Positions 27,580-35,738 of a stretch of 64,000 bases of DNA are shown here, piece by piece. The DNA comes from Sphingobium arseniciresistens (lineage in GTDB: Bacteria; Pseudomonadota; Alphaproteobacteria; Sphingomonadales; Sphingomonadaceae): NCBI GenBank assembly GCA_029167225.1, contig JARFNK010000007.1:1-64000 (forward strand), in the 5' to 3' direction. Position 1 is the first letter of the stretch. Every line of letters begins with the position of its first letter. A program made the translations under genes and the position numbers. The notes under the pieces were generated by a model. That model saw only the letters and a list, made by a program, of their open reading frames with translations, ran no database searches and was not told where the DNA came from.

Positions 27580-28233
27580 ATGATCATCGCTCCACCCCGT
27601 CCCGGCATCTACGCCCGTGGCACTGAAACTGTCGATTCCATCCTGAAGGCGGCGCTCGCAGTGCTGATCGAAGAGGGCTCCGATGCCTTCACGATCCGCC
27701 GGATCGCCGCGCGATGCGGGATGAAGGTCGGGAATGTCAGCTATCATTTTCCCCGCAAGGAAATGCTGATCCAGGTGCTGCTGGACGAGCTGGTCGAATC
27801 CTATGACAAGGTACTCGAAGAGGTTGTCCGCAAGCCGGGCCTGACCGCCGAGGAGCGGCTGAAGCTGGTCATCATCATGTGCCTGGATGATATCCAGTCC
27901 AAGCGCACGACGCGGCTGTTCACGGAATTATGGGCGCTCGCCAACCATAATGACTTCGTGGCCGAGCGGGTCCATGCCTTCTACCAGAAAGCGCATGGCA
28001 TCATCGGCGAATATGTCGCCGTGCTCAATCCCGCGCTGTCGGCCGACGAGGTTCTTACGGTGGCGCTCTTCATCAGCGCGTCGATGGAAGGATCGACGCC
28101 GTTCCTGGGTTACGAGAAGCCCTGGGCCCACAAGATGCCCGCCTTCACGACACTTGCGGTGAAGTCGCTGGTCAATCTTGCCAAAACGGCAACTTCGCGC
28201 GACATTGCCGGATTGGCAATGGCGACGGCGTAA
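27580..28233 (+). CDS. TetR-family transcriptional regulator
   Basis: A 217-residue protein with an N-terminal TetR helix-turn-helix (TIRRIAARCGMKVGNVSYHFPRKEMLIQVLLDEL, residues about 35-68) and a helical ligand-binding C-terminus. It stands between the two amine dehydrogenase operons and divergent to the cytochrome c gene. Described QHNDH clusters use an AraC-type regulator (QhpR); none is in this window, so this TetR protein is the best local candidate for controlling the shared operator or the downstream transporter. That assignment is inference. Confidence 0.88.
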   Translation: MIIAPPRPGIYARGTETVDSILKAALAVLIEEGSDAFTIRRIAARCGMKVGNVSYHFPRKEMLIQVLLDELVESYDKVLEEVVRKPGLTAEERLKLVIIMCLDDIQSKRTTRLFTELWALANHNDFVAERVHAFYQKAHGIIGEYVAVLNPALSADEVLTVALFISASMEGSTPFLGYEKPWAHKMPAFTTLAVKSLVNLAKTATSRDIAGLAMATA

Positions 28234-28307
28234 CGCTGCGCCCTCTGTGGGGGATGTTCTGAACGGCCCGTGCGCCATCGGCGTATCGTCATGCTGTGGG
28301 GAACGTC

Positions 28308-29525
28308 ATGGGGGCTGGCCGGAACTTTCACGCTTCGTACATCGCGATGATTCTTCTCGCGGCGCTCGCCCTGCTGCAGCCGGGCATCGATCCGGTCTTT
28401 CTCACGCTGCTGTCGTCCGCCAACGGCGTCGACCCGGTTGATCATGGTTGGATCGTCGGTGCCGCGCAGATCGGCATGGCGTTGGGATCGCTCTGTGTCT
28501 GGCTGGCGGGATCGCGACTGCCGCGTCATGCGCTGACCCTCGCCGCCGTCAGCGCGCTGGCCGCCAGCCTCGTGACGGCGAGGCTTGGGGGGCTAGGCGC
28601 GCTTGTCCTGGTGCGCGGTGGCTTCGGGCTCGCCATGGGCATGATCTATACCCATGCGGTGAGCAGCGCTGCGGCGCGGCGTCCATCAGGGGCCTATGGT
28701 GCGGTCTTCCTGGTTCAGCTGCTCCTGTCGACGGCGGCGGCGCTGTTGCTGCCCCTCGTTGCGGCTGCGTCCGGCCCGGCGCTGGCGCTGTGCGCGCTCG
28801 CGGTCGTGCCGCTGGCGGCGACGGGGATGACCCTGTTGCCTGGCAATGCGGCTGTCGATCGCGCTGCTGAGTCTTATGGACGTGACCTGTCGGACCGGCC
28901 CGTCGCCTCTGTAACCACGCCGCCCGCCACGCCCCCGGCCGCTTGGGCGTTGGCGATCGCGACCTTCTGTTTCGTGGCGACCAGCATGATGGTGTGGAGC
29001 TTCGCCGGCGCCATGGCGACACATGCCGGCATTGATGAAGGCAGCATCGGCTGGGCGGTGGCGGTCGGCTCCGTCGCCGGCGCCATCACCGCGCTGGCGG
29101 TGATGCGCGAGGAGACCCTGGTGCCGTTGCCGGTGACGGGCATATTATGCGGCCTGTGCCTGCTCTCACCCGTGCTGCTGACACCGGGCGGAGACGAAAA
29201 CCTGTTCACGCTGTCGGTCATCCTGCTCAACATCGGATCGACGGCCATCATCATTCGCTGTTCTGGCCTTGCCTCCGCCGCCAGCGATGATCCGCTGTTC
29301 CGAAGGTTCGTTGCCTGCACGCATGGTCTGGGCGGTATTGCCGGGCCGCTGATCGGTTCGCTTGTTTCCCTTGCCATGGGCATGGAGCATCTGGGTGGCG
29401 GCGCGATGGTCATGATGGCGGGCGGCTGCCTTGCGCTTTTCTATGCGGCGGCGAAGGACAGGGAGGGCGCGCTGCTCCCAGCCATGCGCGAAGAGCCGGA
29501 GCGGAGAAGCGAGGTTGCGGCCTGA
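28308..29525 (+). CDS. MFS transporter
   Basis: A 405-residue membrane protein with about twelve hydrophobic segments (AMILLAALALLQPGIDPVF; IVGAAQIGMALGSLCVWLAG; VLVRGGFGLAMGMIYTHAV; AVFLVQLLLSTAAALLLPLV and more after a central loop near residue 200), typical of the major facilitator superfamily. The ATG at 28308 has GGGGAA eight bases upstream; GTG 28296 is an alternative. It follows tetR in the same direction and precedes the aauB promoter. It may import or export amines or their products, but nothing in the sequence shows the substrate. Confidence 0.78.
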   Translation: MGAGRNFHASYIAMILLAALALLQPGIDPVFLTLLSSANGVDPVDHGWIVGAAQIGMALGSLCVWLAGSRLPRHALTLAAVSALAASLVTARLGGLGALVLVRGGFGLAMGMIYTHAVSSAAARRPSGAYGAVFLVQLLLSTAAALLLPLVAAASGPALALCALAVVPLAATGMTLLPGNAAVDRAAESYGRDLSDRPVASVTTPPATPPAAWALAIATFCFVATSMMVWSFAGAMATHAGIDEGSIGWAVAVGSVAGAITALAVMREETLVPLPVTGILCGLCLLSPVLLTPGGDENLFTLSVILLNIGSTAIIIRCSGLASAASDDPLFRRFVACTHGLGGIAGPLIGSLVSLAMGMEHLGGGAMVMMAGGCLALFYAAAKDREGALLPAMREEPERRSEVAA

Positions 29526-29603
29526 CCGGACCATGACCGCCACTAGGCTTGCTGGCGGCGCGCAAGAATTTTTGCAAGTCCGCGTAAAATGCTTGACCAA
29601 TTC

Positions 29604-29617
29604 TGGACGTGTGTCCA
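29604..29617 (+). promoter_or_regulatory. Shared amine-regulon operator, copy 3 (aauB promoter)
   Basis: TGGAC-GTGT-GTCCA, a perfect 5-bp dyad and the best of the three copies. It sits in the 18-base spacer between TTGACC (29593-29598) and AATCTT (29617-29622), 82 bases before the aauB start. A factor bound here would either block or reshape this promoter. Confidence 0.6.
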
Positions 29618-29699
29618 ATCTTCATTTCAGCGCCGGTTTCGGTCAGGTGGACGACGAGTCCTGCGGGCCGGCCGGAAGGATCAAGGGGGATCACGCCAA

Positions 29700-30872
29700 A
29701 TGACGAGGGCCGTCGCCAAGGGCATTTTCGCAGCAACCGGGCTCGCATGGGCACTCATCGCGACGGCATCTGCCGGGCACGCCGCACCGGCCGCCGTGCT
29801 GGAGCCGGAAACATCCGATACGATGACGATCGATCCGCCCAAGACGACATGGTTCTATGTTGATGGCGGATGGGATTCTCCCGGTACGAACATCTTCGAC
29901 GCGGAAAGCGGCAAGATGAAGGGCATGGTCGAAACCCGCAGGCTGGCCGACTTCGCCATCGATCCGGCGGGCAAATATTATTATGTGTCGGAAACCATCT
30001 GGTCGAAGGGGGATAGGGGCACACGGCAGGATATGGTCTCCGTCTACGACACGACAGAGATGAAGCTGCTGACGGAAGTGGCCATTCCCGGCCGTATCCT
30101 CATCGGCGCCCGCAAGAATAATTTCATCATCAGCGACGATGGCAAGACCGGCTATGTCTATAATCTCAGCCCGGCCTCGTCGGTCAATGTCGTGGATCTG
30201 GCGAAGCGCAAGTTCGTGAAGACGATCGAACTGCCCGGCTGCGCGAGTATGATGCCCAATCCGGGCGTGGGCTTTTCCGCGCTTTGCTCCGATGGTTCGC
30301 TCGCCACCGTTGCGATCAGCGGCGCAAAGGCGGAGATCACGCACAGCGCGCCCTTCTTCTCCGCCACGGACGATCCGATTTTCGACAATTTCGCCTATGA
30401 CAAGCGAAAGAAGGAAACGACGTTCCTGAGCTATACCGGCCTGATCTACACGGCCACGCTCGGCCCGTCGCCTACGCTGTCGCAGCCTTTCTCTATCCAG
30501 GCGGCCGCGGGCATCCGCCCCGGCGAAACCAAGCCGCTCGATCTCAACTGGTATCCTGGCGGCCGACAGCCAATGGCGCTGCACCGGCCTTCCGGTCATC
30601 TCTTCGTGCTGATGCACATGGGCGAATATTGGTCGCACAAGGCATCGGGATCGGAAGTGTGGGAGGTTGACCTGGCGACCAAAAAGGTCGTCAAGCGGCA
30701 TCCGCTCGAGGAAGAGATGAACAATATCGAGGTGTCGCAGGACGCCAAGCCGATGCTCTACATGAATGGCGAAAAGGGCACCGCCATCGTCGTCGATGTC
30801 GCCAGCTGGGAAGAAAAGCACAAGATCGAGCATGCCGGCGGTGGCATCATCACGGTCGTGGACCCCAACTGA
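29700..30872 (+). CDS. aauB: Aromatic/methylamine dehydrogenase large subunit
   Basis: A 390-residue secreted beta-propeller with signal peptide ending SAGHAAPAAV. Family segments of the amine dehydrogenase heavy chain are clear: TTWFYVDGGWDSPGTNIFD, FAIDPAGKYYYVSETIWSKGDRGTRQD, ARKNNFIISDDGKTGYVYNLSPASSV, RQPMALHRPSGHLFVLMHMGEYWSHKASGSEVWE, and NNIEVSQDAKPMLYMNGEKG. It packs against the TTQ small subunit and forms the substrate channel. RBS AAGGGGGA. First gene of the aauB-mauE-mauD-aauA operon. I favour aromatic amine over methylamine dehydrogenase because of the small subunit residues. Confidence 0.92.
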   Translation: MTRAVAKGIFAATGLAWALIATASAGHAAPAAVLEPETSDTMTIDPPKTTWFYVDGGWDSPGTNIFDAESGKMKGMVETRRLADFAIDPAGKYYYVSETIWSKGDRGTRQDMVSVYDTTEMKLLTEVAIPGRILIGARKNNFIISDDGKTGYVYNLSPASSVNVVDLAKRKFVKTIELPGCASMMPNPGVGFSALCSDGSLATVAISGAKAEITHSAPFFSATDDPIFDNFAYDKRKKETTFLSYTGLIYTATLGPSPTLSQPFSIQAAAGIRPGETKPLDLNWYPGGRQPMALHRPSGHLFVLMHMGEYWSHKASGSEVWEVDLATKKVVKRHPLEEEMNNIEVSQDAKPMLYMNGEKGTAIVVDVASWEEKHKIEHAGGGIITVVDPN

Positions 30873-30874
30873 CG

Positions 30875-31426
30875 ATGGTGCACTCGCTCGGCCTTGCTGT
30901 CGTCGCGCTTTCGGGCGCGACCGGCGTTGGCCTTGTTTTCCTGACCGCCGGGCTTTCGAAATTCCGGCATAGCGCGCTGTTGCCGGGTGTGGTCGCCAAT
31001 TACCGCCTGCTGCCGCCGTCACTGGTGGCGCCGGTGGCCGCCATTTTGCCCATCGCCGAAATCCTGATCGGCGCCGCCCTGATCCTGGGGATCGGCCCGC
31101 TGTCGCTGGCGCTGCCTGCTGTGCTGGCGATGCTGCTCCTCGGCCTGTTCGCGGCCGCTATGGCGATCAATATCGGGCGTGGCCGCACGCAGATCGATTG
31201 CGGGTGCGGACGGTCCCAGCTTCGCCATCCCATCGGTTGGGGGCTGGTCGCGCGCAACATGGTGCTGATGGGCTTGCTCGCGCCGCGGCTGCTGCCGGCG
31301 CCTGTCCTGTCGCCCATCGATCTCGCCGCCGGGATCGCCGGTGGCCTCGCCATTTTCCTGGCCTACGTCCTGTTCAATTCCATCGGGGCGCTGATCGCGT
31401 CGCCGGCGGCCGCACTCCGGAGATAA
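30875..31426 (+). CDS. mauE: MauE-like membrane protein for amine dehydrogenase maturation
   Basis: A 183-residue integral membrane protein of the MauE/DoxX-like family with about five helices (LGLAVVALSGATGVGLVFLTAGLSKF; LIGAALILGIGPLSLALPAVLAMLLLGLFAA; LSPIDLAAGIAGGLAIFLAYVLF). The loop motif IDCGCGRSQ is the conserved cysteine pair that is thought to relay disulfides. MauE and MauD are both needed for stable production of the disulfide-rich small subunit in methylotrophs. It starts 2 bases after the aauB stop. Confidence 0.9.
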   Translation: MVHSLGLAVVALSGATGVGLVFLTAGLSKFRHSALLPGVVANYRLLPPSLVAPVAAILPIAEILIGAALILGIGPLSLALPAVLAMLLLGLFAAAMAINIGRGRTQIDCGCGRSQLRHPIGWGLVARNMVLMGLLAPRLLPAPVLSPIDLAAGIAGGLAIFLAYVLFNSIGALIASPAAALRR

Positions 31427-31432
31427 GCGCTT

Positions 31433-32035
31433 ATGCTGACATCGTTGATCGTCTCCCAAATCATTTCCTGGATCATGATCCTGGGCCTCGGCGTGGCGCT
31501 GCTGGCGGTCGCGCGGCAAGTGGGCGTGCTTCACATCCGCGTGGCACCCGCCGGCGCGCTGACCACGGCTGGCGGAATCGGCGTGGGCGAGGGCATCGCG
31601 CCGATCGAGGCGCACACGCTGGATGGCAAGGCTGTGTCGATCGGCGGCCCGGCGGCGGGCGTTCCGCTGCGGCTGCTGATGTTCGTCTCGGCCCAGTGCC
31701 CGCTGTGCAAGATGGTCATTCCGATGGCCAAGTCCTTCGCGCGGGACGAGCGTGTCGCGCTGACCTTCGTCGGCGACGATGACGTCGGCGCCCAGCGCGC
31801 GATGATCGCGCAGCACGGGCTGGACGGCTATGCGTTCGTCAACGGTCCCGAGGTCGGCCAGGCGCTGGCGGTCAGCAAGCTGCCCTTTGCCGTGCTGCTG
31901 GATGCCGAGGGCGTGATCCTCTCCAAGGGGCTGGTGAACAGCCGCGAGCATCTCGAAAGCCTGGTCGTCGCTCATGAAATGGGCATCCGGTCGGTGCAGG
32001 ACTATATTTCGACATTGAAGGCCGAGGCGGCCTGA
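31433..32035 (+). CDS. mauD: MauD-like thioredoxin-fold protein
   Basis: A 200-residue membrane-anchored thioredoxin-like protein: one N-terminal helix (SQIISWIMILGLGVALLAV), then the periplasmic domain with the redox motif SAQCPLCKM (Cys89 and Cys92) and the cis-proline region SKLPFAVLLDAEG. It most likely introduces or shuffles the disulfides of AauA together with MauE. Position between mauE and aauA is the standard order of methylamine and aromatic amine dehydrogenase clusters. Confidence 0.92.
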   Translation: MLTSLIVSQIISWIMILGLGVALLAVARQVGVLHIRVAPAGALTTAGGIGVGEGIAPIEAHTLDGKAVSIGGPAAGVPLRLLMFVSAQCPLCKMVIPMAKSFARDERVALTFVGDDDVGAQRAMIAQHGLDGYAFVNGPEVGQALAVSKLPFAVLLDAEGVILSKGLVNSREHLESLVVAHEMGIRSVQDYISTLKAEAA

Positions 32036-32058
32036 GCCATCGGCAAGAGGGGGCAGAC

Positions 32059-32604
32059 ATGAAGAGATTTGACGCCGACGCCATGGGCGAGAGGCTGCTG
32101 CGAAGGCTGGCCGGCGGGACATCCCGGCGCAGCATGATATCGCGGCTGGGCGCCGTGCTGGTGGCCGCACCCGCATTCCCGCTGCTGCCCGTTAGCCGCG
32201 CGGAGGCGGCAAAGCCGGACCGCTCGCCGGAAGCGAAGACCAGCTTCGCCCGCAATGCGCAGACGAAGGACGACACCAAGTGCACCTATTGGCGTTATTG
32301 CGCCATCGACGGCGCGCTGTGCACCTGTTGCGGCGGCGGCATCCACAGCTGCCCGGCGGGCGCCGAGCCCTCGCCGGTGTCCTGGGTCGGCACCTGCATC
32401 AACCCGGACGACGGCAAGGCCTATCTGATCGCCTATCGCGACTGCTGCGGCAAGCCGGCCTGCGGCCAGTGCAATTGCGATAATACCGACCGCGAGACGC
32501 AGCTCTACATGCCGCAGCTCAACAATGACGTGATCTGGTGCTTCGGGACGAGCAGCATGGAATATCATTGCTCGACCGCGGTGCTCGTCGGCGCGGCAAG
32601 CTGA
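32059..32604 (+). CDS. aauA: Aromatic amine dehydrogenase small subunit (TTQ precursor)
   Basis: A 181-residue precursor with a long twin-arginine-like leader (TSRRSMISRLGAVLVAAPAF). The mature part is very cysteine-rich (14 Cys) and has the family block CTYWRYCAIDGALCTCCGGG. Trp109 (SWVGTC) and Trp160 (VIWCFG) are at the same precursor numbers as the TTQ-forming tryptophans of Alcaligenes faecalis aromatic amine dehydrogenase, and Asp84 and Asp128, the residues for TTQ formation and proton abstraction there, are also present at those numbers. RBS AGAGGGGG. The substrate is likely an aromatic or phenylalkyl amine (inference). Confidence 0.94.
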   Translation: MKRFDADAMGERLLRRLAGGTSRRSMISRLGAVLVAAPAFPLLPVSRAEAAKPDRSPEAKTSFARNAQTKDDTKCTYWRYCAIDGALCTCCGGGIHSCPAGAEPSPVSWVGTCINPDDGKAYLIAYRDCCGKPACGQCNCDNTDRETQLYMPQLNNDVIWCFGTSSMEYHCSTAVLVGAAS

Positions 32605-32673
32605 AAGGACAGCGCCGCGAGCGATGATTGGCTTGCGGCGCGGATGGGGAAGCGTGACAACGGGGCCATGGCC

Positions 32674-33198
32674 ATGAGCCGATATCTTCTGGGCATGGCG
32701 TTCGCTCTTGCCACCCTGTCGGTCTATCATTCCGGGGCATTGAGGGCCGCTTCCGCGGCGCCGCGCCCATTGCCGGCGGCCATTTCCGACCCGGACCTGG
32801 CGCGATCGGATTATGTCGAGAATTGCGGTGGCTGCCATGGGGTGCAGGGCCTTTCGGCGCCCGCCGAGCTGCCCGAGCTGCGCGACCGTGTCGGCTATTT
32901 CATGTGTACGCCGGAAAGTCGCGCCTATCTCATCCGCCTACCCAATGTGGCGCACAGCCGGATCACGGACAATCAGCAGCTTGCCGACATGGTGAACTTC
33001 GTCGTCTTCGGGCTGGGCGGCGCGAGCGTGCCGGCCGGGGCCAGCCCCTTCACGGCGGACGAGGTGACGCGGGAGCGCAAGTTCGCGCTGTCGTCCGCCT
33101 CCCTGACTGCCGAGCGCGCCAGGCATGTGGAATCGGCGATCAGGAAGTGCCACGCGCCAGCCTCCCTCCGGCAGTTCTATCCCGGCCGGAAGCACTGA
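32674..33198 (+). CDS. Cytochrome c following the aau genes
   Basis: About 174 residues from ATG 32674 (earlier in-frame starts at 32668 and 32644). Signal peptide YLLGMAFALATLSVYHSGALRAASA, then a single haem motif CGGCH (residues 51-55). Downstream cysteines in YFMCTPES and IRKCHAPAS are not haem motifs. A small cytochrome c gene also follows aauA in other clusters as I recall. It is the natural electron acceptor of the TTQ enzyme, and, in the absence of a MauG homologue, also the only haem protein here that could take part in TTQ maturation. Confidence 0.82.
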   Translation: MSRYLLGMAFALATLSVYHSGALRAASAAPRPLPAAISDPDLARSDYVENCGGCHGVQGLSAPAELPELRDRVGYFMCTPESRAYLIRLPNVAHSRITDNQQLADMVNFVVFGLGGASVPAGASPFTADEVTRERKFALSSASLTAERARHVESAIRKCHAPASLRQFYPGRKH

Positions 33199-33379
33199 AC
33201 GCCGACGCTCCGGCATCGAGGGCGCAAGGATGGCGCAGCATCTGACCATATTTGCATGTGGGTTCGTCGGGCCGTTGTGGTGGCTGGGTCCGCAGCGCGC
33301 GTGGCGTTTCCCCGACCTTCCTTCAAACCCGGCTTGACCAAATGGCAAAAACGCCTAGAAGCCGCAGAAACCCGCACGG

Positions 33380-33455
33380 GGGCGATTAGCTCAGTTGGTA
33401 GAGCGCCTCGTTTACACCGAGGATGTCGGCAGTTCGAGCCTGTCATCGCCCACCA
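33380..33455 (+). tRNA. tRNA-Val (anticodon TAC)
   Basis: A 76-base cloverleaf: acceptor GGGCGAT pairs with ATCGCCC, D-arm TAGCTCAGTTGGTAGAGC, anticodon stem CCTCG/CGAGG with loop TTTACAC giving anticodon TAC (valine), T-arm with GTTCGAGCC, discriminator A and encoded CCA. Confidence 0.97.
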
Positions 33456-33753
33456 TCGCTTCTGGTTTGAGATCCTTCTCCTAGACGCTTCGCTTTTTCG
33501 GTGGTCCGGATCGTGCCGGATGATGTCGCCAAGTCAATGAAGGCGCGAATCGGCGCCATGAGCCGGAAGTCGTTGGCGCGCTGTTCGTATCGAAAGCGTG
33601 ATGACAGCGATGACATTTCAGTGACTTGGTCGTTTTTGGCCGAAAAACGACGTTCCGGTCCCGTTACAAAAACCGCAGGAAAGTAGGCCCCGCGCCCATT
33701 TCGCCAAGGCCGCCCTCTATAATTCACCTGTATGGTAATTTGTGGAGTCTAGC
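33456..33753. other. Intergenic region between tRNA-Val and chemoreceptor
   Basis: Nearly 300 bases without a supported gene. It contains the hairpin at 33629-33651 and presumably the promoter of the chemoreceptor; the last 50 bases are AT-rich. Confidence 0.55.
33629..33651. promoter_or_regulatory. Perfect stem-loop upstream of chemoreceptor
   Basis: GTCGTTTTT-GGCCG-AAAAACGAC is a perfect 9-bp stem with a 5-base loop, with A/T-rich arms. It could be an operator or a weak terminator; it is about 100 bases before the receptor start. Confidence 0.4.
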
Positions 33754-35622
33754 ATGCGGTTCTTAGCGAGGATAAATATCGGCAAACGCCTCTTGGCCAT
33801 AGGCGCGGCGTCGCTTCTGGGTTTGATGCTTGTGCTTTACTTGTCGGTGGGCCAGCTCGGAACCGCCCTGCGGGGGAGCTTCAACGAGCGCACCAAGCAG
33901 ACGATCGAGGTGGCCTACAGCCAGCTCGAGCATTTTAACGGAGAAGAGAAAGCCGGGCGGATGACGCGCGAGCAGGCGCAGGCCGCCGCGCAGAAGGTGA
34001 TCGGCACGATGCGCTTCGGGGACAACAACTACTTCTTCATCCTCGACAATGACCACAACATGCTGATGCACCCGGTGAAGCCCGACAAGGTCGGCAAGAG
34101 CGTCTACAACGACACCGACGCCGACGGGAAATATCATTATCGCGAGATGGTGTCGGAAGTGAAGAAGTCCGGTGCCGGCTTCGTGATGTATAACTACAAG
34201 ATGCCCGACGGCAGCGGTGCGAAGCAAAAGGTCTCCTATGTTCGCGGCTTCCAGCCCTGGGGCTGGGTCATCGCCACCGGTGTGTTCGATTCTGAAATCC
34301 AGGCGGCCGTCAACGCGGCAAGAACGCGCCTTGCGATCGTCGTGGCAGGAGTGCTTGTCGCACTGGCCGCCCTGATCCTGATCATCAGCCGCTCGATCAC
34401 CGCGCCGATCCAGCAGATCACCGTCCGCATGCGCAGCCTGGCAGGCGGCGATACCCATGCCGAAATTCCCGGCACCGATCGCGGTGACGAGATTGGCGGA
34501 ATGGCGGCCGCGCTGCAGGTGTTCCGTGACAATGCCATTGCCAAGGAAGCCGCGGAAGTCGCCAAGGCCAAGGCCGATGCCGACCAGAAGCATATCGTTT
34601 TGCTGCTGTCGGAGAAGCTGCAGGCATTGTCCGAAGGCGACCTGACCAGCACGATCGACGGTAATGTCCCTCCGTCCTACGTGACGCTGAGCGAGAACTT
34701 CAACACCGCGCTGGAGAACCTGCGCGATCTGATCGGCGCGCTGGCCGAGGCTTCGAAGAGCATCGAGACGGGGTCGAGCGAAATCGCCTCTGCCTCCGAC
34801 GACCTGGCTCGCCGTACCGAGACCAACGCCGCCAGCCTGGAAGAGACATCGGCGGCGCTGTCGCAGATGAACGAACGCCTCAAGTCGAGCGCGCAGGCCG
34901 CCGACCGTACCGTCGGCTCAGCGCAGGAAGCGATCGGCATTGTCGAATCGGGCCGCTCGACCGCCGAACAGGCAACCTCTGCGATGAGCCGCGTGTCCGA
35001 AAGCGCGCAGGGCATCGACAGCGTGATCGAGGGGCTGGACAAGATCGCCTTCCAGACCCGCGTTCTCGCGATGAACGCCGCAGTCGAGGCCGGTCGTGCC
35101 GGTGAGGCTGGACGGGGCTTCGCGGTGGTCGCCGACCTGGTTTCGGCGCTCGCCATGCGATCGGAAGAGGAAGCCAAGCGCGCCCGTGAACAGCTCACGG
35201 CGACGCAGACCGACATCGGCATGGCCGTGGAAGCGGTAAAGAAGGTCGACGTCGCTCTGGCGCAGATCACCGAAAGCGTCGAGCAGGTCCATACCTTTGT
35301 CGAGACCATGGCCGGTGACAACCGCGCCCAATCCTCCACCATCAGCGAGATCGCGACGGCTGTGACGGTCATGGACCAGTCCACCCAGCAGAACGCCGCC
35401 ATGGTGGAGCAGACATCGGCCGCAGCCCGCAATCTGGCCGGCGAAGTCGGTACGCTGACCCGTCAGTCCGCACGGTTCAACGTCGGCTCGGTATCGACAA
35501 AGCGTCAGTCCAGGCCGGCACCGACCCCGGCTGCCGCGCCCCGGGCGGCAGCGCCCAGGAAGCAGGCTGCACCCATCAGCGCTCCGCAGATGGCGGACGC
35601 CGACGACTGGTCAAGCTTCTAG
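33754..35622 (+). CDS. Methyl-accepting chemotaxis protein with single Cache domain
   Basis: A 622-residue receptor. Helix LLAIGAASLLGLMLVLYLSV, periplasmic sCache domain (RFGDNNYFFILDNDHNMLMHPVKPDKVGKSVYN ... GWVIATGVFDSEI), second helix LAIVVAGVLVALAALILIIS, HAMP (ITAPIQQITVRMRSLAGG), a second HAMP-like segment, then the methyl-accepting signalling coil. The hairpin tip differs from the common E-E-V-R-x-L-A-x-R-S form: it reads GRGFAVVADLVSALAMRSEEEAKRAR, as often in sphingomonads. Ends with a proline/alanine linker and short tail WSSF. ATG 33754 has GGAG eight bases upstream. The ligand is unknown; small organic acids are typical for Cache receptors. Confidence 0.88.
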   Translation: MRFLARINIGKRLLAIGAASLLGLMLVLYLSVGQLGTALRGSFNERTKQTIEVAYSQLEHFNGEEKAGRMTREQAQAAAQKVIGTMRFGDNNYFFILDNDHNMLMHPVKPDKVGKSVYNDTDADGKYHYREMVSEVKKSGAGFVMYNYKMPDGSGAKQKVSYVRGFQPWGWVIATGVFDSEIQAAVNAARTRLAIVVAGVLVALAALILIISRSITAPIQQITVRMRSLAGGDTHAEIPGTDRGDEIGGMAAALQVFRDNAIAKEAAEVAKAKADADQKHIVLLLSEKLQALSEGDLTSTIDGNVPPSYVTLSENFNTALENLRDLIGALAEASKSIETGSSEIASASDDLARRTETNAASLEETSAALSQMNERLKSSAQAADRTVGSAQEAIGIVESGRSTAEQATSAMSRVSESAQGIDSVIEGLDKIAFQTRVLAMNAAVEAGRAGEAGRGFAVVADLVSALAMRSEEEAKRAREQLTATQTDIGMAVEAVKKVDVALAQITESVEQVHTFVETMAGDNRAQSSTISEIATAVTVMDQSTQQNAAMVEQTSAAARNLAGEVGTLTRQSARFNVGSVSTKRQSRPAPTPAAAPRAAAPRKQAAPISAPQMADADDWSSF

Positions 35623-35738
35623 GACCGACCCCAAAACCGGGGCGCAGGATGACCCTGCGCCCCCCTCCATCCCGAATGGCTGCACCGACCCCGCGTGGCG
35701 CCGGACGGCCCCCTGTTGCCTCTTGATCGAGAAATCCC

